Below, piece by piece: positions 43,251 through 55,130 of a stretch of DNA of 64,000 bases (position 1 is the first letter of the stretch; each line of letters opens with the position of its first letter). The DNA is from Zeugodacus cucurbitae. Taxonomy: Eukaryota; Arthropoda; Insecta; Diptera; Tephritidae. A program made the position numbers and the translations under genes. The stretch lies in contig NC_071672.1 of assembly GCF_028554725.1 (NCBI RefSeq), forward strand, positions 7,470,501 to 7,534,500, written 5' to 3'. The notes beneath the pieces were generated by a model. It did no database searches. It was given only the letters and a program-made list of their open reading frames with translations, and was not told the DNA's origin.

Positions 43251-45160
43251 TGTCTTGTCATGTCTTGTCATGTCTTGTCTTGTCTTGTCTTGTCCTGTCT
43301 TGTCTTCTTAATTAGTTTAGAAACAAATAAAAAAACTGTCTTGCCTTGTTTTGTTTTGTCATGTCTTGTCATGTCATGTCTTCTCTTGTTTTGTCTTATC
43401 TTCTTAATTAATTTAAAAACAAATCAAACACAATTGTCTTGTCTTGTCTTGTATTTTCCAGTCTGGCCTTGTCTTGTCCTGTCTTGTCTTGTCTTGTCTT
43501 GTCTTGTCTTGTCTTGTCTTGTCTTGTCTTGTCTTGTCTTGTCTTGCCTTGTCTTGTCTTGTCTTGTCTTGTCTTTTCGTGTCTTGTCTTTTCTTGTCTG
43601 GTCTTGTCTTGTCTTGTCTTGTCTTGTCTTTTCGTGTCTTGTCTTTTCTTGTCTGGTCTTGTCTTGTCTTATCTTCTTAATTAATTTAAAAGCAAATCAA
43701 ACATAATAGTCCTGTCTGGCCTTGTCTTGTCTTATCTTCTTAATTAATTTAAAAACAAATCAAACACAATTGTCTTGTCTTGTCCTGTCTTGTCTTGTCT
43801 TGTCTTGTCTTGTCTTGTCTTGTCTTGTCTTGTCTTGTCTTGTCTTGTCTTGTCTTGTCTTGTCTTGTCTTGTCTTGTCTTGTCTTGTCTTGTCTTGTCT
43901 TGTCTTGTCTTGTCTTGTCTTGTCTTGTCTTGTCTTGTCTTGTCTTGTCTTGTCTTGTCTTGTCTTGTCTTGTCTTGTCTTGTCTTGTCTTGTCTTGTCT
44001 TGTCTTGTCTTGTCTTGTCTTGTCTTGTCTTGTCTTGTCTTGTCTTGTCTTGTCTTGTCTTGTCTTGTCTTGTCTTGTCTTGTCTTGTCTTGTCTTGTCT
44101 TGACTTGTCTTGTCTTGTCTTGTCTTGCCTTGTCTTGTCTTGTCTTGCCTTGTCTTGCCTTGTCTTGTCTTGTCTTGTCTTGTCTTGTCTTGTCTTGTCT
44201 TGTCTTGTCTTGTCTTGTCTTGTCTTGTCTTGTCTTGTCTTGTCTTGTCTTGTCTTGTCTTGTCTTGTCTTGTCTTGTCTTGTCTTGTCTTGTCTTGTCT
44301 TGTCTTGTCTTGTCTTGTCTTGTCTTGTCTTGTCTTGTCTTGTCTTGTCTTGTCTTGTCTTCTTAATTAGTTTAGAAACAAATAAAAAAAATGTCTTGTC
44401 TTGTCTTTTCTTGTCTTGTCTTTTCTTGTCTGGCCTTGTCTTGTCTTGTTTTGTCCTATCTTCTTAATCAATTTAAAAACAAATCAAACACAATTGTCTT
44501 GAGTTGTCTTGTATTTTCCTGTCTGGCCTTGTCTTGTCTTATCTTCTTAATTAATTTAAAAACAAATCAAACACAATTGTCTTGTCTTGTCCTGTCTTGT
44601 CTTGTCTTGTCTTGTCTTGTCCTGTCCTGCCCTGTCTTGTCTTGTCTTGTCTTGTCTTGTCTTGTCTTGTCTTGTCTTGCCTTGTCTTGTCTTGTCTTGT
44701 CTTGTCTTGCCTTGTCTTGTCTTGTCTTGTCTTGTCTTGTCTTGTCTTGTCTTGTCTTGTCTTGTCTTGTCTTGTCTTGTCTTGTCTTGTCTTGTCTTGT
44801 CTTGTCTTGTCTTGTCTTGTCTTGTCTTGTCTTGTCTTGTCTTGTCTTGTCTTGTCTTGTCTTGTCTTGTCTTGTCTTGTCTTGTCTTGTCTTGTCTTGT
44901 CTTGTCTTGTCTTGTCTTGTCTTGTCTTGTCTTGTCTTCTTAATTAGTTTAGAAACAAATAAAAAAAATGTCTTGTCTTGTCTTTTCTTGTCTTGTCTTT
45001 TCTTGTCTGGCCTTGTCTTGTCTTGTTTTGTCCTATCTTCTTAATCAATTTAAAAACAAATCAAACACAATTGTCTTGAGTTGTCTTGTATTTTCCTGTC
45101 TGGCCTTGTCTTGTCTTATCTTCTTAATTAATTTAAAAACAAATCAAACACAATTGTCTT
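43251..45160. repeat. Type II units, second series (part 2)
   Basis: CTGTCTTGCC-type B near 43337, F-A-D(CCAG)-CCTTG-E-E-C (43701), then an array pure to 44102 with TTGAC and a CCTTG cluster, pure again to 44361 and ending in B. B copies near 44361 and 44938 lie 577 bp apart and are both followed by a TTAATCAA-type A element and a TCCTGTCCTGCCCTG cluster. Confidence 0.87.
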
Positions 45161-46500
45161 GTCTTGTCCTGTCTTGTCTTGTCTTGTCTTGTCTTGTCTT
45201 GTCCTGTCCTGCCCTGTCTTGTCTTGTCTTGTCTTGTCTTGTCTTGTCTTGTCTTGCCTTGTTTTCTTTTGTCATGTCTTGTCATGTCATGTCATGTCTT
45301 CTCTTGTTTTGTCTTATCTTCTTAATTAATTTAAAAACAAATCAAACACAATTGTCTTGTCTTGTCTTGTATTTTCCAGTCTGGCCTTGTCTTGTCCTGT
45401 CTTGTCCTGTCTTGTCTTGTCTTGTCTTGTCTTGTCTTGTCTTGTCTTGTCTTGTCTTGTCTTGCCTTGTCTTGTCTTGTCTTGTCTTGTCTTTTCGTGT
45501 CTTGTCTTTTCTTGTCTGGTCTTGTCTTGTCTTGTCTTGTCTTGTCTTTTCGTGTCTTGTCTTTTCTTGTCTGGTCTTGTCTTGTCTTATCTTCTTAATT
45601 AATTTAAAAGCAAATCAAACATAATAGTCCTGTCTGGCCTTGTCTTGTCTTATCTTCTTAATTAATTTAAAAACAAATCAAACACAATTGTCTTGTCTTG
45701 TCCTGTCTTGTCTTGTCTTGTCTTGTCTTGTCTTGTCTTGTCTTGTCTTGTCTTGTCTTGTCTTGTCTTGTCTTGTCTTGTCTTGTCTTGTCTTGTCTTG
45801 TCTTGTCTTGTCTTGTCTTGTCTTGTCTTGTCTTGTCTTGTCTTGTCTTGTCTTGTCTTGTCTTGTCTTGTCTTGTCTTGTCTTGTCTTGTCTTGTCTTG
45901 TCTTGTCTTGTCTTGTCTTGTCTTGTCTTGTCTTGTCTTGTCTTGTCTTGTCTTGTCTTGTCTTGTCTTGTCTTGTCTTGTCTTGTCTTGTCTTGTCTTG
46001 CCTTGTCTTGTCTTGTCTTGTCTTGCCTTGTCTTGTCTTGTCTTGTCTTGCCTTGTCTTGCCTTGTCTTGTCTTGTCTTGTCTTGTCTTGTCTTGTCTTG
46101 TCTTGTCTTGTCTTGTCTTGTCTTGTCTTGTCTTGTCTTGTCTTGTCTTGTCTTGTCTTGTCTTGTCTTGTCTTGTCTTGTCTTGTCTTGTCTTGTCTTG
46201 TCTTGTCTTGTCTTGTCTTGTCTTGTCTTGTCTTGTCTTGTCTTGTCTTGTCTTGTCTTGTCTTGTCTTGTCTTGTCTTGTCTTGTCTTGTCTTGTCTTG
46301 TCTTGTCTTGTCTTGTCTTGTCTTGTCTTGTCTTGTCTTGTCTTGTCTTGTCTTGTCTTGTCTTGTCTTGTCTTGTCTTGTCTTGTCTTGTCTTGTCTTG
46401 TCTTGTCTTGTCTTGTCTTGTCTTGTCTTGTCTTGTCTTGTCTTGTCTTGTCTTGTCTTGTCTTGTCTTGTCTTGTCTTGTCTTGTCTTGTCTTGTCTTC
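45161..46500. repeat. Type II unit with shortened entry, long array
   Basis: A TCCTGTCCTGCCCTG cluster near 45200-45215 leads to CCTTG and then to an F block with TTTTCTTTTG (about 45261) and three TCATG units, with no B between them. E-E-C follows (45619). The array has CCTTG clusters near 46001-46062 but lacks the TTGAC of its relatives. It is pure from 46062 to 46499. Confidence 0.87.
46062..46499. repeat. Pure TCTTG array, about 438 bp
   Basis: Perfect pentamers from the last CCTTG unit to a B element. Confidence 0.94.
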
Positions 46501-47780
46501 TTAATTAGTTTAGAAACAAATAAAAAAAATGTCTTGTCTTGTCTTTTCTTGTCTTGTCTTTTCTTGTCTGGCCTTGTCTTGTCTTGTTTTGTCCTATCTT
46601 CTTAATTAATTTAAAAACAAATCAAACACAATTGTCTTGAGTTGTCTTGTATTTTCCTGTCTGGCCTTGTCTTGTCTTATCTTCTTAATTAATTTAAAAA
46701 CAAATCAAACACAATTGTCTTGTCTTGCCCTGTCTTGTCTTGTCTTGTCTTGTCTTGTCTTGTCCTGTCCTGTCCTGTCTTGTCTTGTCTTGTCTTGTCT
46801 TGTCTTGTCTTGTCTTGTCTTGTCTTGTCTTGTCTTGCCTTGTCTTGTCTTGTCTTGTCTTGTCTTGTCTTGTCTTGTCTTGTCTTGTCTTGTCTTGTCT
46901 TGTCTTGTCTTGTCTTGTCTTGTCTTGTCTTGTCTTGTCTTGTCTTGTCTTGTCTTGTCTTGTCTTGTCTTGTCTTGTCTTGTCTTGTCTTGTCTTGTCT
47001 TGTCTTGTCTTGTCTTGTCTTGTCTTGTCTTGTCTTGTCTTGTCTTGTCTTGTCTTGTCTTGTCTTGTCTTGTCTTCTTAATTAGTTTAGAAACAAATAA
47101 AAAAAATGTCTTGTCTTGTCTTTTCTTGTCTTGTCTTTTCTTGTCTGGCCTTGTCTTGTCTTGTTTTGTCCTATCTTCTTAATTAATTTAAAAACAAATC
47201 AAACACAATTGTCTTGAGTTGTCTTGTATTTTCCTGTCTGGCCTTGTCTTGTCTTATCTTCTTAATTAATTTAAAAACAAATCAAACACAATTGTCTTGT
47301 CTTGCCCTGTCTTGTCTTGTCTTGTCTTGTCTTGTCCTGTCCTGTCCTGTCTTGTCTTGTCTTGTCTTGTCTTGTCTTGTCTTGTCTTGTCTTGTCTTGT
47401 CTTGCCTTGTCTTGTCTTGTCTTGTCTTGTCTTGTCTTGTCTTGTCTTGTCTTGTCTTGTCTTGTCTTGTCTTGTCTTGTCTTGTCTTGTCTTGTCTTGT
47501 CTTGTCTTGTCTTGTCTTGTCTTGTCTTGTCTTGTCTTGTCTTGTCTTGTCTTGTCTTGTCTTCTTAATTAGTTTAGAAACAAATAAAAAAAATGTCTTG
47601 TCTTGTCTTTTCTTGTCTTGTCTTTTCTTGTCTGGCCTTGTCTTGTCTTGTTTTGTCCTATCTTCTTAATCAATTTAAAAACAAATCAAACACAATTGTC
47701 TTGAGTTGTCTTGTATTTTCCTGTCTGGCCTTGTCTTGTCTTATCTTCTTAATTAATTTAAAAACAAATCAAACACAATT
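46500..47780. repeat. Tandem B-TCTGGCC-A-D-A-array units (577 and 487 bp apart)
   Basis: Three B elements near 46498, 47075 and 47562 start similar units. The first two contain a GCCCTG variant followed by three adjacent TCCTG units (about 46764-46778 and 47334-47348) and a CCTTG. The 90-bp difference in spacing equals 18 pentamers. Confidence 0.9.
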
Positions 47781-49094
47781 GTCTTGTCTTGTCCTGTCTT
47801 GTCTTGTCTTGTCTTGTCTTGTCTTGTCCTGTCCTGCCCTGTCTTGTCTTGTCTTGTCTTGCCTTGTTTTGTTTTGTCATGTCTTGTCATGTCATGTCAT
47901 GTCTTCTCTTGTTTTGTCTTATCTTCTTAATTAATTTAAAAACAAATCAAACACAATTGTCTTGTCTTGTCTTGTATTTTCCAGTCTGGCCTTGTCTTGT
48001 CCTGTCTTGTCCTGTCTTGTCTTGTCTTGTCTTGTCTTGTCTTGTCTTGTCTTGTCTTGTCTTGTCTTGCCTTGTCTTGTCTTGTCTTGTCTTGTCTTTT
48101 CGTGTCTTGTCTTTTCTTGTCTGGTCTTGTCTTGTCTTGTCTTGTCTTGTCTTTTCGTGTCTTGTCTTTTCTTGTCTGGTCTTGTCTTGTCTTATCTTCT
48201 TAATTAATTTAAAAGCAAATCAAACATAATAGTCCTGTCTGGCCTTGTCTTGTCTTATCTTCTTAATTAATTTAAAAACAAATCAAACACAATTGTCTTG
48301 TCTTGTCCTGTCTTGTCTTGTCTTGTCTTGTCTTGTCTTGTCTTGTCTTGTCTTGTCTTGTCTTGTCTTGTCTTGTCTTGTCTTGTCTTGTCTTGTCTTG
48401 TCTTGTCTTGTCTTGTCTTGTCTTGTCTTGTCTTGTCTTGTCTTGTCTTGTCTTGTCTTGTCTTGTCTTGTCTTGTCTTGTCTTGTCTTGTCTTGTCTTG
48501 TCTTGTCTTGTCTTGTCTTGTCTTGTCTTGTCTTGTCTTGTCTTGTCTTGTCTTGTCTTGTCTTGTCTTGTCTTGTCTTGTCTTGTCTTGTCTTGTCTTG
48601 TCTTGTCTTGCCTTGTCTTGTCTTGTCTTGTCTTGCCTTGTCTTGTCTTGTCTTGTCTTGCCTTGTCTTGTCTTGCCTTGTCTTGTCTTGTCTTGTCTTG
48701 TCTTGTCTTGTCTTGTCTTGTCTTGTCTTGTCTTGTCTTGTCTTGTCTTGTCTTGTCTTGTCTTGTCTTGTCTTGTCTTGTCTTGTCTTGTCTTGTCTTG
48801 TCTTGTCTTGTCTTGTCTTGTCTTGTCTTGTCTTGTCTTGTCTTGTCTTGTCTTGTCTTGTCTTGTCTTGTCTTGTCTTGTCTTGTCTTGTCTTGTCTTG
48901 TCTTGTCTTGTCTTGTCTTGTCTTGTCTTGTCTTGTCTTGTCTTGTCTTGTCTTGTCTTGTCTTGTCTTGTCTTGTCTTGTCTTGTCTTGTCTTGTCTTG
49001 TCTTGTCTTGTCTTGTCTTGTCTTGTCTTGTCTTGTCTTGTCTTGTCTTGTCTTGTCTTGTCTTGTCTTGTCTTGTCTTGTCTTGTCTTGTCTT
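47781..49094. repeat. Type II unit with CCTTG clusters
   Basis: TCCTGTCCTGCCCTG cluster, CCTTG, F with three TCATG, A, D(CCAG), CCTTG, E-E, C (48224), A, then an array with CCTTG units near 48611, 48636, 48661 and 48676. Pure pentamers run from 48677 to 49094. It parallels 45161-46499. Confidence 0.88.
48677..49094. repeat. Pure TCTTG array, about 418 bp
   Basis: Perfect pentamers from the last CCTTG unit to a B element. Confidence 0.94.
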
Positions 49095-50140
49095 CTTAAT
49101 TAGTTTAGAAACAAATAAAAAAAATGTCTTGTCTTGTCTTTTCTTGTCTTGTCTTTTCTTGTCTGGCCTTGTCTTGTCTTGTTTTGTCCTATCTTCTTAA
49201 TTAATTTAAAAACAAATCAAACACAATTGTCTTGAGTTGTCTTGTATTTTCCTGTCTGGCCTTGTCTTGTCTTATCTTCTTAATTAATTTAAAAACAAAT
49301 CAAACACAATTGTCTTGTCTTGCCCTGTCTTGTCTTGTCTTGTCTTGTCTTGTCTTGTCCTGTCCTGTCCTGTCTTGTCTTGTCTTGTCTTGTCTTGTCT
49401 TGTCTTGTCTTGTCTTGTCTTGTCTTGCCTTGTCTTGTCTTGTCTTGTCTTGTCTTGTCTTGTCTTGTCTTGTCTTGTCTTGTCTTGTCTTGTCTTGTCT
49501 TGTCTTGTCTTGTCTTGTCTTGTCTTGTCTTGTCTTGTCTTGTCTTGTCTTGTCTTGTCTTGTCTTGTCTTGTCTTGTCTTGTCTTGTCTTGTCTTGTCT
49601 TGTCTTGTCTTGTCTTGTCTTGTCTTGTCTTGTCTTGTCTTGTCTTGTCTTGTCTTGTCTTGTCTTGTCTTGTCTTGTCTTGTCTTGTCTTGTATTGTCT
49701 TGTCTTGTCTTGTCTTGTCTTGTCTTGTCTTGTCTTGTCTTGTCTTGTCTTGTCTTGTCTTGTCTTGTCTTGTCTTGTCTTGTCTTGTCTTGTCTTGTCT
49801 TGTCTTGTCTTGTCTTGTCTTGTCTTGTCTTGTCTTGTCTTGTCTTGTCTTGTCTTGTCTTGTCTTGTCTTGTCTTGTCTTGTCTTGTCTTGTCTTGTCT
49901 TGTCTTGTCTTGTCTTGTCTTCTTAATTAGTTTAGAAACAAATAAAAAAAATGTCTTGTCTTGTCTTTTCTTGTCTTGTCTTTTCTTGTCTGGCCTTGTC
50001 TTGTCTTGTTTTGTCCTATCTTCTTAATTAATTCAAAAACAAATCAAACACAATTGTCTTGAGTTGTCTTGTATTTTCCTGTCTGGCCTTGTCTTGTCTT
50101 ATCTTCTTAATTAATTTAAAAACAAATCAAACACAATTGT
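49095..50140. repeat. B-A-D-A lead and long array with one TGTATTG
   Basis: B, TCTTT pair, TCTGGCC, A, TTGAGTTG D, A, then GCCCTG and three TCCTG units near 49358-49372, CCTTG near 49428, pure pentamers to about 49693, a single TGTATTG variant, and pure pentamers to 49922. Ends in B and an A element with TTCAAAAAC. Confidence 0.9.
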
Positions 50141-52200
50141 CTTGTCTTGTCTTGTATTTTCCTGTTTCGCCTTGTCTTGTCTTATCTTCTTAATTAATTT
50201 AAAAACAAATCAAACACAATTGTCTTGTCTTGTCTTGTTTTGTCTTGTCATGTCTTGTCATGTCTTGTCTTGTCTTGTCTTGTCCTGTCTTGTCTTCTTA
50301 ATTAGTTTAGAAACAAATAAAAAAACTGTCTTGCCTTGTTTTGTTTTGTCATGTCTTGTCATGTCATGTCTTCTCTTGTTTTGTCTTATCTTCTTAATTA
50401 ATTTAAAAACAAATCAAACACAATTGTCTTGTCTTGTCTTGTATTTTCCAGTCTGGCCTTGTCTTGTCCTGTCTTGTCTTGTCTTGTCTTGTCTTGTCTT
50501 GTCTTGTCTTGTCTTGTCTTGCCTTGTCTTGTCTTGTCTTGTCTTGTCTTTTCGTGTCTTGTCTTTTCTTGTCTGGTCTTGTCTTGTCTTGTCTTGTCTT
50601 GTCTTTTCGTGTCTTGTCTTTTCTTGTCTGGTCTTGTCTTGTCTTATCTTCTTAATTAATTTAAAAGCAAATCAAACATAATAGTCCTGTCTGGCCTTGT
50701 CTTGTCTTATCTTCTTAATTAATTTAAAAACAAATCAAACACAATTGTCTTGTCTTGTCCTGTCTTGTCTTGTCTTGTCTTGTCTTGTCTTGTCTTGTCT
50801 TGTCTTGTCTTGTCTTGTCTTGTCTTGTCTTGTCTTGTCTTGTCTTGTCTTGTCTTGTCTTGTCTTGTCTTGTCTTGTCTTGTCTTGTCTTGTCTTGTCT
50901 TGTCTTGTCTTGTCTTGTCTTGTCTTGACTTGACTTGTCTTGTCTTGTCTTGTCTTGCCTTGTCTTGTCTTGTCTTGTCTTGCCTTGTCTTGCCTTGTCT
51001 TGTCTTGTCTTGTCTTGTCTTGTCTTGTCTTGTCTTGTCTTGTCTTGTCTTGTCTTGTCTTGTCTTGTCTTGTCTTGTCTTGTCTTGTCTTGTCTTGTCT
51101 TGTCTTGTCTTGTCTTGTCTTGTCTTGTCTTGTCTTGTCTTGTCTTGTCTTGTCTTGTCTTGTCTTGTCTTGTCTTGTCTTGTCTTGTCTTGTCTTGTCT
51201 TGTCTTGTCTTGTCTTGTCTTGTCTTGTCTTGTCTTGTCTTGTCTTGTCTTGTCTTGTCTTGTCTTGTCTTGTCTTGTCTTCTTAATTAGTTTAGAAACA
51301 AATAAAAAAATGCCTTGTCTTGTCTTTTCTTGTCTTGTCTTTTCTTGTCTGGCCTTGTCTTGTCTTGTTTTGTCCTATCTTCTTAATCAATTTAAAAACA
51401 AATCAAACACAATTGTCTTGTCTTGTCCTGTCTTGTCTTGTCTTGTCCTGTCCTGCCCTGTCTTGTCTTGTCTTGTCTTGTCTTGTCTTGTCTTGTCTTG
51501 TCTTGTCTTGTCTTGTCTTGTCTTGTCTTGTCTTGTCTTGTCTTGTCTTGTCTTGTCTTGTCTTGTCTTGTCTTGTCTTGTCTTGTCTTGTCTTGTCTTG
51601 TCTTGTCTTGCCTTGTCTTGTCTTGTCTTGTCTTGTCTTGTCTTGTCTTGTCTTGTCTTGTCTTGTCTTGTCTTGTCTTGTCTTGTCTTGTCTTGTCTTG
51701 TCTTGTCTTGTCTTGTCTTGTCTTGTCTTGTCTTGTCTTGTCTTGTCTTGTCTTGTCTTGTCTTGTCTTGTCTTGTCTTGTCTTGTCTTGTCTTGTCTTG
51801 TCTTGTCTTGTCTTGTCTTGTCTTGTCTTGTCTTGTCTTGTCTTGTCTTGTCTTGTCTTGTCTTGTCTTGTCTTGTCTTGTCTTGTCTTGTCTTGTCTTG
51901 TCTTGTCTTGTCTTGTCTTGTCTTGTCTTGTCTTGTCTTGTCTTGTCTTGTCTTGTCTTGTCTTGTCTTGTCTTGTCTTGTCTTGTCTTGTCTTGTCTTG
52001 TCTTGTCTTGTCTTGTCTTGTCTTGTCTTGTCTTGTCTTGTCTTGTCTTGTCTTGTCTTGTCTTGTCTTCTTAATTAGTTTAGAAACAAATAAAAAAAAT
52101 GTCTTGTCTTGTCTTTTCTTGTCTTGTCTTTTCTTGTCTGGCCTTGTCTTGTCTTGTTTTGTCCTATCTTCTTAATTAATTTAAAAACAAATCAAACACA
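50141..52200. repeat. Type II unit with shortened join and long array
   Basis: Standard type II order to C (50676), then an array with the TTGACTTGAC doublet near 50926-50935 and a CCTTG cluster to about 50997, pure to 51282. B follows with a private ATGCCTTG border (51310). A TTAATCAA-type A element is followed directly by the TCCTGTCCTGCCCTG cluster near 51449; the usual TTGAGTTG-D-A between them is missing. Confidence 0.88.
51612..52069. repeat. Pure TCTTG array, about 458 bp
   Basis: Perfect pentamers from a CCTTG unit to a B element. Confidence 0.94.
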
Positions 52201-53108
52201 ATTGTCTTGAGTTGTCTTGTATTTTCCTGTCTGGCCTTGTCTTGTCTTATCTTCTTAATTAATTTAAAAACAAGTCAAACACAATTGTCTTGTCTTGTCT
52301 TGTATTTTCCTGTTTCGCCTTGTCTTGTCTTATCTTCTTAATTAATTTAAAAACAAATCAAACACAATTGTCTTGTCTTGTCTTGTTTTGTCTTGTCATG
52401 TCTTGTCATGTCTTGTCTTGTCTTGTCTTGTCCTGTCTTGTCTTCTTAATTAGTTTAGAAACAAATAAAAAAACTGTCTTGCCTTGTTTTGTTTTGTCAT
52501 GTCTTGTCATGTCATGTCATGTCTTCTCTTGTTTTGTCTTATCTTCTTAATTAATTTAAAAACAAATCAAACACAATTGTCTTGTCTTGTCTTGTATTTT
52601 CCAGTCTGGCCTTGTCTTGTCCTGTCTTGTCCTGTCTTGTCTTGTCTTGTCTTGTCTTGTCTTGTCTTGTCTTGTCTTGTCTTGTCTTGCCTTGTCTTGT
52701 CTTGTCTTGTCTTGTCTTTTCGTGTCTTGTCTTTTCTTGTCTGGTCTTGTCTTGTCTTGTCTTGTCTTGTCTTTTCGTGTCTTGTCTTTTCTTGTCTGGT
52801 CTTGTCTTGTCTTATCTTCTTAATTAATTTAAAAGCAAATCAAACATAATAGTCCTGTCTGGCCTTGTCTTGTCTTATCTTCTTAATTAATTTAAAAACA
52901 AATCAAACACAATTGTCTTGAGTTGTCTTGTATTTTCCTGTCTGGCCTTGTCTTGTCTTATCTTCTTAATTAATTTAAAAACAAATCAAACACAATTGTC
53001 TTGTCTTGCCCTGTCTTGTCTTGTCTTGTCTTGTCTTGTCCTGTCCTGTCCTGTCTTGTCTTGTCTTGTCTTGTCTTGTCTTGTCTTGTCTTGTCTTGTC
53101 TTGTCTTG

Positions 53109-53347
53109 CCTTGTCTTGTCTTGTCTTGTCTTGTCTTGTCTTGTCTTGTCTTGTCTTGTCTTGTCTTGTCTTGTCTTGTCTTGTCTTGTCTTGTCTTGTC
53201 TTGTCTTGTCTTGTCTTGTCTTGTCTTGTCTTGTCTTGTCTTGTCTTGTCTTGTCTTGTCTTGTCTTGTCTTGTCTTGTCTTGTCTTGTCTTGTCTTGTC
53301 TTGTCTTGTCTTGTCTTGTCTTGTCTTGTCTTGTCTTGTCTTGTCTT
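53109..53347. repeat. Pure TCTTG array, about 239 bp
   Basis: Between a CCTTG unit and a TCTTC unit. Its counterpart in copy 2 is about 58575-58778. Confidence 0.92.
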
Positions 53348-54139
53348 CTCTTGTCTTGTCTTGTCTTGTCTTGTCTTGTCTTGTCTTGTCTTGTCTTGTC
53401 TTTTCTTGTCTGGCCTTGTCTTGTCTTATCTTCTTAATTAATTTAAAAACAAATCAAACACAATTGTCTTGAGTTGTCTTGTATTTTCCTGTCTGGCCTT
53501 GTCTTGTCTTATCTTCTTAATTAATTTAAAAACAAATCAAACACAATTGTCTTGTCTTGTCTTGTATTTTCCTGTTTCGCCTTGTCTTGTCTCATCTTCT
53601 TAATTAATTTAAAAACAAATCAAACACAATTGTCTTGTCTTGTCTTGTCTTGTTTTGTCTTGTCATGTCTTGTCATGTCTTGTCTTGTCTTGTCTTGTCC
53701 TGTCTTGTCTTCTTAATTAGTTTAGAAACAAATAAAAAAAATGTCTTGTCTTGTTTTGTTTTGTCATGTCTTGTCATGTCATGTCTTCTCTTGTTTTGTC
53801 TTATCTTCTTAATTAATTTAAAAACAAATCAAACACAATTGTCTTGTCTTGTCTTGTATTTTCCAGTCTGGCCTTGTCTTGTCCTGTCTTGTCTTGTCTT
53901 GTCTTGTCTTGTCTTGTCTTGTCTTGTCTTGTCTTGTCTTGCCTTGTCTTGTCCTGTCTTGTCTTGTCTTTTCGTGTCTTGTCTTGTCTTGTCTTGTCTT
54001 TTCGTGTCTTGTCTTTTCTTGTCTGGTCTTGTCTTGTCTTATCTTATCTTCTTAATTAATTTAAAAGCAAATCAAACATAATAGTCCTGTCTTGTCTTGT
54101 CTTGTCTTGTCTTGTCTTGTCTTGTCTTGTCTTGTCTTG

Positions 54140-54177
54140 TCTTCTTAATTAGTTTAGAAACAAATCAAACACAATTG
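54140..54177 (+). repeat. Chimeric B/A spacer
   Basis: Starts like B (TTAATTAGTTTAGAAAC) and ends like A (CAAATCAAACACAATTG), with no A-run. It fits a crossover within the shared AAACAAAT block. The same chimera lies at 59571-59608 in the duplicate copy. Confidence 0.9.
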
Positions 54178-54834
54178 TCTTGTCTTGTCTTGTATTTTCC
54201 TGTTTCGCCTTGTCTTGTCTTATCTTCTTAATTAATTAAAAAACAAATCAAACACAATTGTCTTGTCTTGTCTTGTCTTGTTTTGTCTTGTCATGTCTTG
54301 TCTTGTCTTCTCTTGTCTTGTCTTCTTAATTAGTTTAGAAACAAATAAAAAAAAATGTCTTGTCTTGTTTTGTTTTGTCATGTCTTGTCATGTCAAGTCT
54401 TCTCTTGTTTTGTCTTATCTTCTTAATTAATTTAAAAACAAATCAAACACAATTGTCTTGTCTTGTCTTGTATTTTCCTGTCTGGCCTTGTCTTGTCTTA
54501 TCTTCTTAATTAATTTAAAAACAAATCAAACACAATTGTCTTGTCTTGTCCTGTCTTGTCTTGTCTTGTCTTGTCCTGTCCTGTCTTGTCTTGTCTTGTC
54601 TTGTCTTGTCTTGTCTTGTCTTGTCTTGTCTGGTCTTGTCTTGTCTTGTCTTGTCTTGTCTTGTCTTGTCTTGTATTTTCCTGTCTGGCCTTGTCTTGTC
54701 TTATCTTCTTAATTAATTTAAAAACAAATCAAACACAATTGTCTTGTCTTGTCTTGTATTTTCCTGTCTGGCCTTGTCTTGTCTTATCTTCTTAATTAAT
54801 TTAAAAACAAATCAAACACAATTGTCTTGTCTTG

Positions 54835-55130
54835 TCCTGTCTTGTCTTGTCTTGTCTTGTCTTGTCTTGTCTTGTCTTGTCTTGTCTTGTCTTGTCTTGT
54901 CTTGTCTTGTCTTGTCTTGTCTTGTCTTGTCTTGTCTTGTCTTGTCTTGTCTTGTCTTGTCTTGTCTTGTCTTGTCTTGTCTTGTCTTGTCTTGTCTTGT
55001 CTTGTCTTGTCTTGTCTTGTCTTGTCTTGTCTTGTCTTGTCTTGTCTTGTCTTGTCTTGTCTTGTCTTGTCTTGTCTTGTCTTGTCTTGTCTTGTCTTGT
55101 CTTGTCTTGTCTTGTCTTGTCTTGTCTTGT
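54835..55130. repeat. Pure TCTTG array, about 296 bp
   Basis: Ends in a single TCGTG unit, after which pentamers continue to about 55228 and merge into a TTTCGCC D element without an A element. Confidence 0.92.
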
